This document shows positions 24,324-33,645 of a stretch of 41,350 bases of DNA, in pieces. The number at the start of each line of letters is the position of its first letter. The stretch's first letter is position 1. The notes under the pieces were generated by a model. That model was given only the letters and a program-made list of their open reading frames with translations, was not told the DNA's origin and did no database searches. The stretch spans positions 1 through 41,350 of the forward strand of contig JALOMB010000005.1 in assembly GCA_025455685.1 (NCBI GenBank), read 5' to 3'. Made by a program: the position numbers and the translations under genes. The stretch is from Chitinophagales bacterium (GTDB lineage Bacteria; Bacteroidota; Bacteroidia; Chitinophagales; JADJOU01).

Positions 24324-27300
24324 TTATTCTTTTTCTTTGTTTTTCTTGAAAAAATCAGACAATCTATCAAAATCCTTTCTAAAGAGAACCCCTACACCAG
24401 TTTTATTGATATATTTGGAGTTCAAAGGGTCGTTATTGAAATTTGTATATGCTTTTGCACGAAAACTGCCTGAGGGATTTATCAAATACTCGACATCGAA
24501 ATCCCCACCGAGAAAACCTTGCGTATTATTTGAATTGATATTATTAGCCCCAAAATTATAATTTCCACCCGCATTAAACACTAATCTATCGTCTAAGAAC
24601 CTTTGTGAAATAGCTACTTTGATCTCATTTCTATTTTCTTCTAAATTACTGAAATTCGTCAAACCTTGTCTAAAATTTCGATAGTTAAATTCTACATTCA
24701 TCCCAGATACAGATTCAGAAATTAAATCATTGACATAGCCAGAGAGCTTACTTGTGACGAAATCATAGGCCATATTTGATATATCGCCAGCATCCACAGG
24801 TCTCGTATCTAATCCATTGGTAGAAGGAGTCATAAATCTTTTGAATACCAAAAGACCCATAACCTGACGACTTAACTCGTATTCATTGAGTTTGGTTTGA
24901 CGAATTATATTGTCATAGACAGATTGAAGTGTAGGATTGGTCTGATCGATATCGATTTCGTAGCGCAAGTCTGGATTTGAGAGTTTATTTCTGAGATATA
25001 GATTAATTTTTGCCATGACATTCTGAGCTGAACTAGATAAGTTCTGATCATCTGAATTGCCGTAGAAACTCTTAACTAAATCATATGAGTTAGCCCGAGT
25101 TCGGAAGGTTGCACTCAAATCTATCAAAGACTTATCCACATCCCCGGTAAAGGTAATTTTACCACCTTCGTTTAGATAAAATACGCGCTGTATGAAGTTG
25201 TAATACGTAAACAAATAAGTACCTGAGTTAATTTCATAATTGCCTATGATACGCATGTCTTTATTGGTTTCTTTGGTCACGGCTATCCGTCCGACACCTT
25301 GACAGCTCAGATTGTCTTCAGTAGCGGGATTCAGCAATAGCTTAATCGCACAATCTCTATTGATATCAAAGTCCATGTTTAATGCTAGTTTTTTGAGTTT
25401 TTCGATACTATTTGGTTTTAAATTTTGAGTATTGACTACTTTGAATTTATAAAAATTATCTTTTTGTAATTGAGTCATATCATTAAAAACTAAAGTGACT
25501 TCTGAATTTTTCTTGTTTTTAGCCTTAATATCTACCACTAGATTGTCTAAATCTCCTTTAATACTTGCGTTTAATGATGCATTTACCTGACCGTAAAAGG
25601 ACTCATTATCCTTTGAGGTAGAATTCAAACATTGAATATTATCCGACGAAACAGCTAAATCAAAAAGAAAATCTTTGGTATTCTTCTGATGTATCATGCC
25701 CCGAATTATTGCAGTACTGTCTCTTTGGTCATAGACTTTTGTCGGTATAAACTCATATGAGTTGTTTTTGGCTTGAATGACCAAGGAGTCAATTCTATAT
25801 CTCGAATAAATGGGAAATAGAGAAAAATTAACAGACCTCAAATCTATAAGGCCATTAATATTGGGCTTGTTCATGGTACCTGATATATTCAAATCTGAAG
25901 TCAATTTGCCTTGAAGGCCTATCAGCAATTCTCCGATATAAGGCTGAAATATGTTTAAATTGATATTTTGTGTATTAAATTTGAGATTCAAATCCTTAGT
26001 GGACGAAAAATTATCAATGCGACCATAAACTTTAAAAGTATTTTCTATATCAAAATTCGTTAGAAATACATCTAAATTATCCTTGTTATAGGTCGATTTA
26101 AGCATCAAATTTCCTATTTTTCGATTATTGACACTCATGTCATTGAGCAATAAATCGCTTTGGGGAATTACATTTCCTAAAATATCATTTACTTTAATTT
26201 TCCCTGTGACTTGACCAAAGATATAATCAATATTTGGGAAAAAACCTGTAATGAGCTCTTTGATGGATACTTTATCAAAATCAAAGACTATATTATTTAT
26301 ATCCTCAGATTGAATTTTAATAAGTTGGGAATCTTTTCGAAAATTCAAATCATCAATCCAGAGTTTATTTGTTTTGTTATAAAAAGCAATTTGGTTTTGT
26401 TTGTCGATATCCCAAGTAAGTTTATTGGCAAACTGTTCTTTTAATTGCAATAAATAAGCATCAGAATTTTTAGACAAGTTCGCTTTGAGTTTTAGATATT
26501 GAGGGTGCTCTTTTGGCATCATTTGAAAATCTATGTCCAAGGTCTTGTTTTCTAAACTGTTTATTCGAGTATCTAAATCAAAGATGGATAATTTATCTAA
26601 AAAATAAACTGAATCTATAAGAAGCTTAGAATTTAAACCTTGAATATTCCCTTCATTGAAAATATTGATATGATTAATTGTGAAATTATCATATTTTGCA
26701 TGTGACAAGCGCGCGTCTAAATTTAGCTGTGATTTATTTCCATTGAGGTCCATGTATAGCGAGAGCGTGTCTAATTTTTTGATTTTGTCATCAAAAATAC
26801 TCCAAACCTCCGAAAAATTTACAATTGAGAAATTAGCGATAATGTCTGTTTTGTTTAACTGTGGAATCGAAGCAGGTGGTTTAAACTCTAAATATTGCAA
26901 AAAGTATTGCTGAAGCGCTTTCTGAACCTCTTTGAATTTAAAAAACCCTACCATATTGCCTTTTATCTCTTTGCTTTCTACGGCGATATTTCGAAATTCA
27001 TCTTGCAATTGTGATTTGATGACTACATTGTCAATATTAAATTCTTTTGAAGTCTCAAGCAATTTAAAATGAATGTCTTTTAAGAAAAATTTACCTTCAA
27101 TATCGTCTATATTATGCCCTTCAAATTCACCATAAGCCTGAAAATCTAGCACATATGGTTTCTTTGAGACATTGAAGTGCTTTAAGTTTACTTTGGCGTG
27201 CTCTATGACCAAATCATATTTAGGATTTTCTTGGTCTCGGAAATCTATATCTCCTTTGGCAATTATCGATAAATTTTCATCTGAGCTTTTTATTTCGCCT

Positions 27301-29075
27301 GAGTAGTTTTTTGAATTCAGAAATCCATTAAAAGCAATCTCATCCAAGGCTTGATTGTTGAAGATAATTTTTTGGAATTTACCTTTGAGCAAGGTATTAA
27401 AATTAGATTTTTCTATACCTCGACCATCTAAATTTGCCTTTAAAATCATATCTGTAATAGGGACATCAGGATAAAGTTTCTGAACTTGAAAATGATAGAA
27501 GTCAATATCACCTTTGTAAATTGGATTTTCGGGCTGAGTCAAATCGAGATAAAACTGAGCTAAATCTGCATGAAGTATGGGACTCTTTAAGTTTCCGTCT
27601 AAGGTAAACTTCTGAAAATCACCTGAATAGCTACCTGAATAATGCAAATCACCTAAAGCATATAAATTTGGGGGAATTTGTGAAATGCCTAGAAATTCTT
27701 TGAACTGTGTTACATTAGTGTGCATTTCTACTTGATTTCCTGCTATGGCTAAACCAATTTCGGGGCTAACTAAATTAGACACTTTAGCATCTTCTATATT
27801 AAAAGCAATATTTTGACTGGTTCTCGCTACTAAATCATTTAGTTGTAATTCGTCGAGCAACCCTTGTGCTTTACCTTGAAATTCAAAAGTATTATGAGCC
27901 ATTTTACTAAGTGCCGGAACGAAATAAGCAATATCCTGAAGCGCTAAGGTCGAAGGTGATATGTTTGTGTGTAAATCGACGGCTTTATTAAATCGAAGTA
28001 ATTCATTGGCATGACGATAATCCATATGAATTTGTCCTAAAAGATTGGAATTCCGAGTTTTGAGTTTAAATTTGTCGAGATACAGACGCTGCGAATTCAT
28101 ACTAAATATAGATTTAGCGTCTATGATTTCTATTCCACTGCGCTCTTTCATTCCGATATGTTTGAAATTGGCGAGCATCATGGTTTTGGATAAGAGGTAT
28201 TTTCCTGTAGTGATTTCAACATTATCAATGGATAAATTAGCCATATTGACTTGATTTGGAATCAATTGCTGTGGTCTAGCGAAATTATTATAAGTAAATT
28301 TCCCTTGAGAAAGTTTAACTTCATTGGCATGAATTAGAAAAGGAAAGGTAAAATACTTAGGAAGATATGGGTCATTTTTTGGCGCATTATTAGGTTGATC
28401 TTCGATATGAATTTCAGGACGTATAAAATGCAATTTATCTAAGCCGATAAAATCGTTTTCGTATAAGTGGTCGCCTACTTCAGCGGAGATTTGTACGACT
28501 GATATATTGATAGAAGATTTTGTGTTCGCATCAATATTTATAAATCGACCTTGATGTAAATCTAAATGCCCAAAATGTATTTTTTCCAAAGGATTCACAG
28601 CATCTTTGGGCTTGTTTTGTTGGGTAATTTTTTTTTGGCGTGACCCCTCCTTTTTAGATTCGAAGAGTTTGTAGATATTATTTACAGAGTCATTCTTACG
28701 AATATAGAGTTTGACATAGGGTTTATAAATTTGAATATTTTCAATATTCAAAGGTCTATTTTTGTTAATGAGCCAGTTAAAATCTGTGCTAAGACGCTCT
28801 ACATAGACAAAAGTATCTTGGAACCTATCTCTCAGGAGGGCTTCTTCGATTACAAGGCCATTTAAGGGATGTAGCTTAACCCTATTTATCGAAATTTCGG
28901 GCAACCCTTGATCCGATAATTTTTGCGTAATTCTATGTATCAGTTCTGTCTGAATCCATGGCAATTGGAGCACTAGTCCAGCAATTACAGCCAATATTAA
29001 TAATAAAAAAAAAGCACCTAGAATCACTCTAGATACTTTTTTGATCATCGTGCTTTGATTTGGATTCATTGTCAT
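24324..29075 (-). CDS. TamB-like translocation/assembly module protein
   Basis: A 1583-residue AsmA/TamB-type envelope protein. A single membrane anchor (residues about 14-36) is followed by a long series of beta-strands without cysteine clusters, the repeating 'taco' architecture that bridges inner and outer membrane for lipid or barrel transfer. The C-terminal 400 residues carry TamB (DUF490) features: GTYLFTYYNFIQRVFYLNEGG, KITFTGDVDKSLIDLSATF, LSRQVMGLLVFKRF and the SGYVNDLISESVSGMNVEFN stretch, ending in a barrel-like tail. Its ATG directly follows the stop of the ABC ATPase gene (TAAATG). No TamA/BamA-like partner is present nearby. Confidence 0.9.
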   Translation of the reverse strand: MTMNPNQSTMIKKVSRVILGAFFLLLILAVIAGLVLQLPWIQTELIHRITQKLSDQGLPEISINRVKLHPLNGLVIEEALLRDRFQDTFVYVERLSTDFNWLINKNRPLNIENIQIYKPYVKLYIRKNDSVNNIYKLFESKKEGSRQKKITQQNKPKDAVNPLEKIHFGHLDLHQGRFINIDANTKSSINISVVQISAEVGDHLYENDFIGLDKLHFIRPEIHIEDQPNNAPKNDPYLPKYFTFPFLIHANEVKLSQGKFTYNNFARPQQLIPNQVNMANLSIDNVEITTGKYLLSKTMMLANFKHIGMKERSGIEIIDAKSIFSMNSQRLYLDKFKLKTRNSNLLGQIHMDYRHANELLRFNKAVDLHTNISPSTLALQDIAYFVPALSKMAHNTFEFQGKAQGLLDELQLNDLVARTSQNIAFNIEDAKVSNLVSPEIGLAIAGNQVEMHTNVTQFKEFLGISQIPPNLYALGDLHYSGSYSGDFQKFTLDGNLKSPILHADLAQFYLDLTQPENPIYKGDIDFYHFQVQKLYPDVPITDMILKANLDGRGIEKSNFNTLLKGKFQKIIFNNQALDEIAFNGFLNSKNYSGEIKSSDENLSIIAKGDIDFRDQENPKYDLVIEHAKVNLKHFNVSKKPYVLDFQAYGEFEGHNIDDIEGKFFLKDIHFKLLETSKEFNIDNVVIKSQLQDEFRNIAVESKEIKGNMVGFFKFKEVQKALQQYFLQYLEFKPPASIPQLNKTDIIANFSIVNFSEVWSIFDDKIKKLDTLSLYMDLNGNKSQLNLDARLSHAKYDNFTINHINIFNEGNIQGLNSKLLIDSVYFLDKLSIFDLDTRINSLENKTLDIDFQMMPKEHPQYLKLKANLSKNSDAYLLQLKEQFANKLTWDIDKQNQIAFYNKTNKLWIDDLNFRKDSQLIKIQSEDINNIVFDFDKVSIKELITGFFPNIDYIFGQVTGKIKVNDILGNVIPQSDLLLNDMSVNNRKIGNLMLKSTYNKDNLDVFLTNFDIENTFKVYGRIDNFSSTKDLNLKFNTQNINLNIFQPYIGELLIGLQGKLTSDLNISGTMNKPNINGLIDLRSVNFSLFPIYSRYRIDSLVIQAKNNSYEFIPTKVYDQRDSTAIIRGMIHQKNTKDFLFDLAVSSDNIQCLNSTSKDNESFYGQVNASLNASIKGDLDNLVVDIKAKNKKNSEVTLVFNDMTQLQKDNFYKFKVVNTQNLKPNSIEKLKKLALNMDFDINRDCAIKLLLNPATEDNLSCQGVGRIAVTKETNKDMRIIGNYEINSGTYLFTYYNFIQRVFYLNEGGKITFTGDVDKSLIDLSATFRTRANSYDLVKSFYGNSDDQNLSSSAQNVMAKINLYLRNKLSNPDLRYEIDIDQTNPTLQSVYDNIIRQTKLNEYELSRQVMGLLVFKRFMTPSTNGLDTRPVDAGDISNMAYDFVTSKLSGYVNDLISESVSGMNVEFNYRNFRQGLTNFSNLEENRNEIKVAISQRFLDDRLVFNAGGNYNFGANNINSNNTQGFLGGDFDVEYLINPSGSFRAKAYTNFNNDPLNSKYINKTGVGVLFRKDFDRLSDFFKKNKEKE

Positions 29076-29756
29076 TTAGACAGTTTCCAAGTGAACTTGT
29101 TTAATTGTCCCATCGACTACTCGGATAATATTTCCGTGGAATTTCTCCATGAGCAAGTAATTATGCGTAGCCATTAAGACAGCAGTTTTATATTTTTGAT
29201 TGATGAAATGCAGTAAATCCATGATATCATTGGCTGTATCTGGGTCAAGATTTGCCGTAGGTTCATCCGCCAAAATTAGTTTAGGAAAATTCAAAAGCGC
29301 TCTAGCGATAACAATACGCTGCTGCTCGCCGCCACTGAGTTGATGAGGCATTTTATAGCGTCTGTCTTCCATTCCTACTAGATTGAGAACATTCTGAATT
29401 CTTACAGCGCATTCGTGTTTGTCTTCTGTACCTGTAGCATTGAGTACAAAAAGCAAATTCTGCTCTACGTTTCTATCCATGAGCAATTGAAAATCTTGAA
29501 ATACAATCCCTAGACTTCTTCTGAGTTCAAATATTTTACTCTTGCTGATATTGGTAAGATTGTATTTTCCTAGTCTTCCTGTACCTACTTTTAGTGGAAT
29601 TTCTCCATACAAAGTTTTCATTAAACTAGTCTTGCCACTGCCTGTCTTACCTACTAAGTAAGCGAATTCTCCTTCAGCTAAATTGAAATTGACATCTTTT
29701 AAAATCAAATGTTCTGACTGATAGATTGCTGCGTTTTGAAGGGTGATTATATCCAT
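29076..29756 (-). CDS. ftsE: FtsE-like ABC transporter ATP-binding protein
   Basis: A 226-residue ABC ATPase. Walker A is GKTGSGKTSLM (about residues 36-46), the Q-loop VFQDFQLL, the signature LSGGEQQRI, Walker B LILADEPTANLD and the H-loop MATHN. The overall pattern, with GEFAYLVGKTGSGKTSL and LRRSLGIVFQDFQLL, is that of FtsE, the ATPase that with FtsX controls cell-wall hydrolases at division; LolD/MacB-type ATPases are a close alternative. No ftsX-like gene is in the window. I use the ATG at 29756 because the longer frame would need a TTG at 29762. It joins TamB without a gap, and a TATCTTTG box lies 18 bases upstream. Confidence 0.85.
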   Translation of the reverse strand: MDIITLQNAAIYQSEHLILKDVNFNLAEGEFAYLVGKTGSGKTSLMKTLYGEIPLKVGTGRLGKYNLTNISKSKIFELRRSLGIVFQDFQLLMDRNVEQNLLFVLNATGTEDKHECAVRIQNVLNLVGMEDRRYKMPHQLSGGEQQRIVIARALLNFPKLILADEPTANLDPDTANDIMDLLHFINQKYKTAVLMATHNYLLMEKFHGNIIRVVDGTIKQVHLETV

Positions 29757-29773
29757 AAACAATTATTTTAGCA

Positions 29774-29781
29774 CAAAGATA
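29774..29781 (-). promoter_or_regulatory. Bacteroidota -7 box upstream of ftsE-tamB unit
   Basis: The minus strand reads TATCTTTG, a full TAnnTTTG match 18 bases before the ATPase ATG in the divergent gap. No well-spaced TTG is found. Confidence 0.48.
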
Positions 29782-29857
29782 ACGAGAATTATCAAGGTTT
29801 GGTATAAGATTTTCCACCAAAATTAAAGGTTTGTCTAATTTACTAGAATAAAAAAAA

Positions 29858-30259
29858 ATGATTAGTTTTACCGAAAATTCCCTTATGCCAATCTTATATT
29901 TTTTACTGACAATATTTTTTCAATGGGTTTTTCCTCAATTCTTGGTCTCTCATTGGTTTGCTGTGGTATTGATACAAGGCATTTTGACTTCTGTTTGGGT
30001 CAATGTCTTGAATTATCAGCTCAGTGTAAAAAGTTTCTTTTTCGCTGGATTTTTCGCTGGATTTTTGCTTTGGATACTCTATAGTTTTTATGGAAAAATG
30101 GGCGCTGGTTCAGATTTATATCATCGGGTGTCACAAATGCTCCATTTAGGCAATTCCTATTTGCTCATTTTATTTCAGAGTTTAATCGGCGGTTTGCTCA
30201 TAGGGGCTACGGCTTATATTACGGCACTTTGGAGTTATCGTTTACGAAAAAATCAATAA
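29858..30259 (+). CDS. Small membrane protein, unknown function
   Basis: A 133-residue protein with about four hydrophobic segments (roughly residues 9-27, 31-50, 57-77 and 104-126), so an inner-membrane protein with short loops. I do not recognise the family. The loop YGKMGAGSDLYHRVSQMLHL is the only polar stretch of note. It ends three bases before the hydrolase gene and probably shares its transcript. A second in-frame ATG occurs at codon 10; I kept the first. MreD-like layouts are superficially similar, but there are no MreD motifs or mre neighbours. Confidence 0.7.
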   Translation: MISFTENSLMPILYFLLTIFFQWVFPQFLVSHWFAVVLIQGILTSVWVNVLNYQLSVKSFFFAGFFAGFLLWILYSFYGKMGAGSDLYHRVSQMLHLGNSYLLILFQSLIGGLLIGATAYITALWSYRLRKNQ

Positions 30260-30262
30260 TTT

Positions 30263-30898
30263 ATGCTTTCTGTTCATGTATTTACCTTCAATCCATTTCA
30301 GGAAAACACCTATATCCTACAAAAAGGAAATCACTGTATGATTATCGATGCTGGAAACAGCAATGCTTCTGAAAATCAAGCGCTTAAATCTTTTGTAGAG
30401 CGCCATAAACTCATACCTACTGCTTATCTTCAGACACATCTTCATATAGACCATATTTTGGGCAATCGGTTTGTATATGATACTTGGGGTTTGAAGCCTA
30501 AAGCGCATAAACTCGATTTATATAATTTAGAAAACGCAGAAAAAGTTAGCGAAATGTATGGAATTCCTTATCTACCAAGTCCAGAAATCGAGGAATTCAT
30601 AGAAGAGACTTCCTCTTTTGTATGGGAAAATGAGTCTTTTGAAATCTTTCATACACCAGGACATAGCCTAGGTTCAATATGTCTGTATCATGCCGCCTCA
30701 AATCAACTCATTAGTGGGGATACGCTATTTCATATGAGTATTGGTCGAGCGGATTTACCGGGTGGGGATATGGAAACTTTGCTCCATTCGATTCGCACGA
30801 AATTGTTTATCTTGCCTGATGAGACTATGGTTTATCCGGGTCATGGAGACAGCACGACGATAGGCTTCGAAAAAGCAAATAATCCATTTTTTAGGTAG
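30263..30898 (+). CDS. Metallo-beta-lactamase-fold hydrolase (glyoxalase II-like)
   Basis: A 211-residue cytoplasmic hydrolase. The metal motif THLHIDH (residues 58-64; H59, H61, D63, H64) is complete, followed by the histidine in TPGHSLGSI, the aspartate in ISGDTLF and the histidine in VYPGHGDST, the full set for a dinuclear metal site. The short length and PGHSLGS pattern place it in the glyoxalase II-like group rather than RNase or lactamase groups. Its true substrate, such as a thioester or a persulfide, cannot be read from sequence. It follows the small membrane protein by three bases. Confidence 0.92.
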   Translation: MLSVHVFTFNPFQENTYILQKGNHCMIIDAGNSNASENQALKSFVERHKLIPTAYLQTHLHIDHILGNRFVYDTWGLKPKAHKLDLYNLENAEKVSEMYGIPYLPSPEIEEFIEETSSFVWENESFEIFHTPGHSLGSICLYHAASNQLISGDTLFHMSIGRADLPGGDMETLLHSIRTKLFILPDETMVYPGHGDSTTIGFEKANNPFFR

Positions 30899-31060
30899 TT
30901 ATATTTCAGCTTATATGATAAACACGCTTTGAGAATATACGCAAAACATATGATAATCAAAAAAAATTCAGAATACTAAACCCATATAACGCTCACATTA
31001 TTCCATACAAACTTAACCTTTCCAAAACTTAAAGGCTAAATTAATTTAAAAAAGTTTGCA

Positions 31061-32851
31061 TTATACCTCTTGATAAAGGGCCTCGATTTGCGCTTCATAA
31101 AGCTGATGAATGGTTTTTCGCTTGATTTTCATCGTAGGCGTAATTTCCCCTCTATCTATAGTCCACTCATCCGAAAGCAAAGAAAATTTCTTAATCTTTT
31201 CGATTTGACTAAAGTCTTGATTAAACTCCTCAATATCTCTATGAATAAGCTCAAAAACCTCTTTACTCTTTGCAATATCTTCTTTGGACTCTAAACTTAG
31301 ATTATTTCGCTTAGCCCAAGATCTAATAATATCAAAAGCTGGTACAATTAAAGCAGAAACAAATTTTCTTTCATTTCCAATGACTATGACCTGCTCGATA
31401 TATTTACTTTCTTTGAGTTTATTTTCCAAAATAGCAGGGGCTACATATTTGCCGCCACTAGTTTTAAACAACTCTTTAGCCCTATCTGTGATGTATAAAT
31501 AAGTCAATCCTAAATGAGTAGTGAGTTTGCCGATATCACCGGTATAGAGCCATTCGTCTTTTAAGACCTCAGCAGTAGCTTCGGGATTATTATAATAGCC
31601 TTTCATGACATTATCTCCTTTAGCCAAAATCTCACCTTCACCTTCTTCCATTCCTTCACGATGCTCTAGTTTTATTTCTACACCAGGCAAAATAGAGCCT
31701 ACCGACCCATCAATATTATATTCTGGCTCAAATCTATTGAAACTAATAACTGGAGATGTTTCTGTCATGCCATAGCCTTGACGAACTGGAACGCCAATGA
31801 AATTAAAAAACTTGCTCAAACGCGCTTGAAGGGCAGCAGCACCTACTACGATTCCATTGATTTCCCCTCCTAATGCTTCTCTAATTTTAGCATAAACTAA
31901 TTTATCTGCAATTTTATAACTTAAACCACTTGGTTTCTCAGCAGTATTAGCGAGATTGATCGCCCAATAATAAAGTTTCTTTCGAAGACCAGGCATATCA
32001 TGACCCTTTGAGAGGAGCCCATCATATATTTTTTCAAGCAATCTAGGGACACAGGTAAAGAAATTAGGTTTTACCTCTGCTAAATTATCTCTAAGCTTTT
32101 CAATACTCTCCGCAAAATAAACTTCTACACCCATAGCTATATATAGATATACTACGACTCGCTCAAACACATGACACAAAGGTAAAAAGGTGAGAATTTT
32201 TTTTCCTTTTCCAATTGGTAATAGCGGACGTATTGTTTCAATATTATGACATAAATTACGATGAGTAAGCATAACGCCCTTAGGATTTCCAGTGGTACCG
32301 GAAGTATAGATAATGGTACAAATATCTAGGCTATCTATTGATTGAGATATTTCCGCAACCTTATCAAATAAAGTCTCATCTTTCTTACGCTCGAAATCCT
32401 GAAAACTGGCACACCCCTCAATCGATTCAAAAGAATAAATTTCTTTTAAAAAAGTAAATTTTTCTTTAAAATCTTTTATTTTATCATAAATGACCTTATC
32501 TCCAATAAAAGCGAGTGCAATTTGAGCATCTTGGAATATGAATTCATAATCTTTTGCGCTTGAAGTAGGATAAACCGGTACATTGATAATTCCGACTAAT
32601 AAACAAGCAAAGTCTACTAAAGTCCATTCATAGCGATTAATAGATATGATAGAAATTTTGTCTCCTTTTGTTAACCCACTATTCAGAAAAGCCGTTGCAA
32701 GCTTCTTGGAACGTTCGAAGAAATCATTGTTTGATATTGAGTGCCAAGTATTATTTTCTTTATAGTTAAGAAATTTAGGGATAGCTCCCAAAGATTCATT
32801 CGTTTTTTGATAATCAAAAACTCTTAGATGATGATATGAAGTTGTAGTCAT
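31061..32851 (-). CDS. Long-chain fatty acid-CoA ligase (AMP-forming)
   Basis: A 596-residue adenylate-forming enzyme that activates fatty acids to acyl-CoA. Motifs: the ATP loop TIIYTSGTTGNPKGVMLTH (residues 179-197), LPLCHVFER, the adenylate-binding QGYGMTETSPVISF, the YTGDIG hinge region, and the KELFKTSGGKYVAP segment of the C-terminal domain, which are typical of the eukaryote-like long-chain group (FAA1-type) found in Bacteroidota. It follows the DUF1761 gene by 10 bases in the same direction and probably shares its transcript. The 162-base gap behind it, between convergent genes, holds no clear terminator. Confidence 0.95.
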   Translation of the reverse strand: MTTTSYHHLRVFDYQKTNESLGAIPKFLNYKENNTWHSISNNDFFERSKKLATAFLNSGLTKGDKISIISINRYEWTLVDFACLLVGIINVPVYPTSSAKDYEFIFQDAQIALAFIGDKVIYDKIKDFKEKFTFLKEIYSFESIEGCASFQDFERKKDETLFDKVAEISQSIDSLDICTIIYTSGTTGNPKGVMLTHRNLCHNIETIRPLLPIGKGKKILTFLPLCHVFERVVVYLYIAMGVEVYFAESIEKLRDNLAEVKPNFFTCVPRLLEKIYDGLLSKGHDMPGLRKKLYYWAINLANTAEKPSGLSYKIADKLVYAKIREALGGEINGIVVGAAALQARLSKFFNFIGVPVRQGYGMTETSPVISFNRFEPEYNIDGSVGSILPGVEIKLEHREGMEEGEGEILAKGDNVMKGYYNNPEATAEVLKDEWLYTGDIGKLTTHLGLTYLYITDRAKELFKTSGGKYVAPAILENKLKESKYIEQVIVIGNERKFVSALIVPAFDIIRSWAKRNNLSLESKEDIAKSKEVFELIHRDIEEFNQDFSQIEKIKKFSLLSDEWTIDRGEITPTMKIKRKTIHQLYEAQIEALYQEV

Positions 32852-32861
32852 AATATATAAT

Positions 32862-33371
32862 TTAAGGAGTTAGTACTAAAAATTGACAAATAAATCCACC
32901 CATTAACGGAATAGTTAACACAAGATATCCTAATCGAATAAAAAGGAATCGCCAAGATTTACCTAATAATATATTTTCAATAAAATAAATAGGCAAAAAA
33001 GTAAACAATACCAAAATCAATCCATGAATCATACCATGACGAAAATTCCTAAATTCATTACCAAAGTCTAGTAATCCTTGTTTTATAAACTGATAAGCTG
33101 GGCTAGCTGGGTCATTTAGCCCTGGCAAATTCAACACAATAGATTTGATATGAGCCTGATGAATCACGACATAAGACAAACTAAACGACAAAGCAAAGGA
33201 CAAAATTAAAACACCCAAAAGTTTTAGAACATTTGGAATGCTTAGTGAAATGTCATCTGGCCAACTTATAAAATCTGGCCAAAATCTCCCTAAAAAACCA
33301 GGATGAAAATAGATTAAAGCAGTTAGTATTGGAATTAAAGAAACTAGAATATAAAGTAACGTGTTTGACAT
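32862..33371 (-). CDS. DUF1761-like membrane protein
   Basis: A 169-residue membrane protein with about four hydrophobic segments (roughly residues 2-22, 47-70, 110-130 and 140-165). The early YFHPGFLGRFW stretch and the HGMIHGLILVLFTFLPI segment fit DUF1761, whose function is unknown. I place the start at the ATG at 33371, since the nine extra residues of the longer frame (to 33398) are not membrane-like. It precedes the acyl-CoA ligase by 10 bases. Its transcript would begin with the leader described at 33418-33496. Confidence 0.65.
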   Translation of the reverse strand: MSNTLLYILVSLIPILTALIYFHPGFLGRFWPDFISWPDDISLSIPNVLKLLGVLILSFALSFSLSYVVIHQAHIKSIVLNLPGLNDPASPAYQFIKQGLLDFGNEFRNFRHGMIHGLILVLFTFLPIYFIENILLGKSWRFLFIRLGYLVLTIPLMGGFICQFLVLTP

Positions 33372-33417
33372 ATATATTTTTGGATGCAATATATACAAAA
33401 AATATTTATTCGAAACT

Positions 33418-33452
33418 AAAAAATAAAAAGCCTGACTTTGTGAGTCAGGCTT
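33418..33452 (-). terminator. Intrinsic terminator-like hairpin in a leader (minus strand)
   Basis: A perfect 10-bp stem, AAGCCTGACT (33428-33437) pairing with AGTCAGGCTT (33443-33452), has a five-base loop. On the minus strand it is followed by a T-rich tract (TTTATTTTTT). It lies upstream of the DUF1761 start rather than after a gene, so it may act as an attenuator or end a short RNA. Confidence 0.7.
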
Positions 33453-33483
33453 CCCCTAAATTAAAAAACTATGAAAAAAAATA
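33420..33483 (-). ncRNA. Candidate short leader RNA (~64 nt)
   Basis: A minus-strand transcript starting just after the -7 box at 33496-33489 would be about 64 nt long and end at the T-tract of the hairpin. It contains a tiny frame ATG-TAT-TTT-TTT-TCA-TAG (five codons, two Phe). The plus strand over the same place has a 19-codon frame at 33471-33530. Whether either is translated is unknown; identification as an RNA gene is inference. Confidence 0.35.
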
Positions 33484-33488
33484 CATTG

Positions 33489-33496
33489 CAAAGATA
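33489..33496 (-). promoter_or_regulatory. Bacteroidota -7 box of the DUF1761/acyl-CoA ligase leader
   Basis: The minus strand reads TATCTTTG, a full TAnnTTTG match. It is about 118 bases upstream of the DUF1761 ATG and about 37 bases before the hairpin. No TTG at the expected -33 distance was seen. Confidence 0.48.
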
Positions 33497-33545
33497 CATC
33501 AAAATTTTTAAATGGGTGCTGGTTTTTTAATCAAAGACTATTTTT

Positions 33546-33574
33546 TTGGTTTTTTTATGCTAAATTTACATTTG
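33546..33574 (+). promoter_or_regulatory. Promoter of the four-gene secreted cassette
   Basis: TTG (33546-33548), 18 bases, then TACATTTG (33567-33574), both matching the consensus with normal spacing. Transcription would begin near 33580, about 65 bases before the first ATG. Confidence 0.6.
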
Positions 33575-33618
33575 TTAGCAGTATGTAAAAAAAAATGATA
33601 CATGTAACAAATTATATG

Positions 33619-33626
33619 TATTTTTG
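33619..33626 (+). promoter_or_regulatory. Second possible -7 box near the cassette start
   Basis: TATTTTTG is a full match 20 bases before the ATG at 33646, but lacks a -33 TTG. It could be an alternative start. Confidence 0.3.
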
Positions 33627-33645
33627 CCAAAAAGAACTTGTTGGC

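Noticed and set aside
30899-31060. Terminator between convergent MBL hydrolase and acyl-CoA ligase genes
   Set aside because: I found no GC-rich stem followed by a T-tract on either strand in this 162-base gap.
33595-33645. Upstream extension of secreted protein A (17 codons)
   Set aside because: It would put a non-hydrophobic stretch before a clear signal peptide, and it overlaps a possible -7 box at 33619. The ATG at 33646 is preferred.
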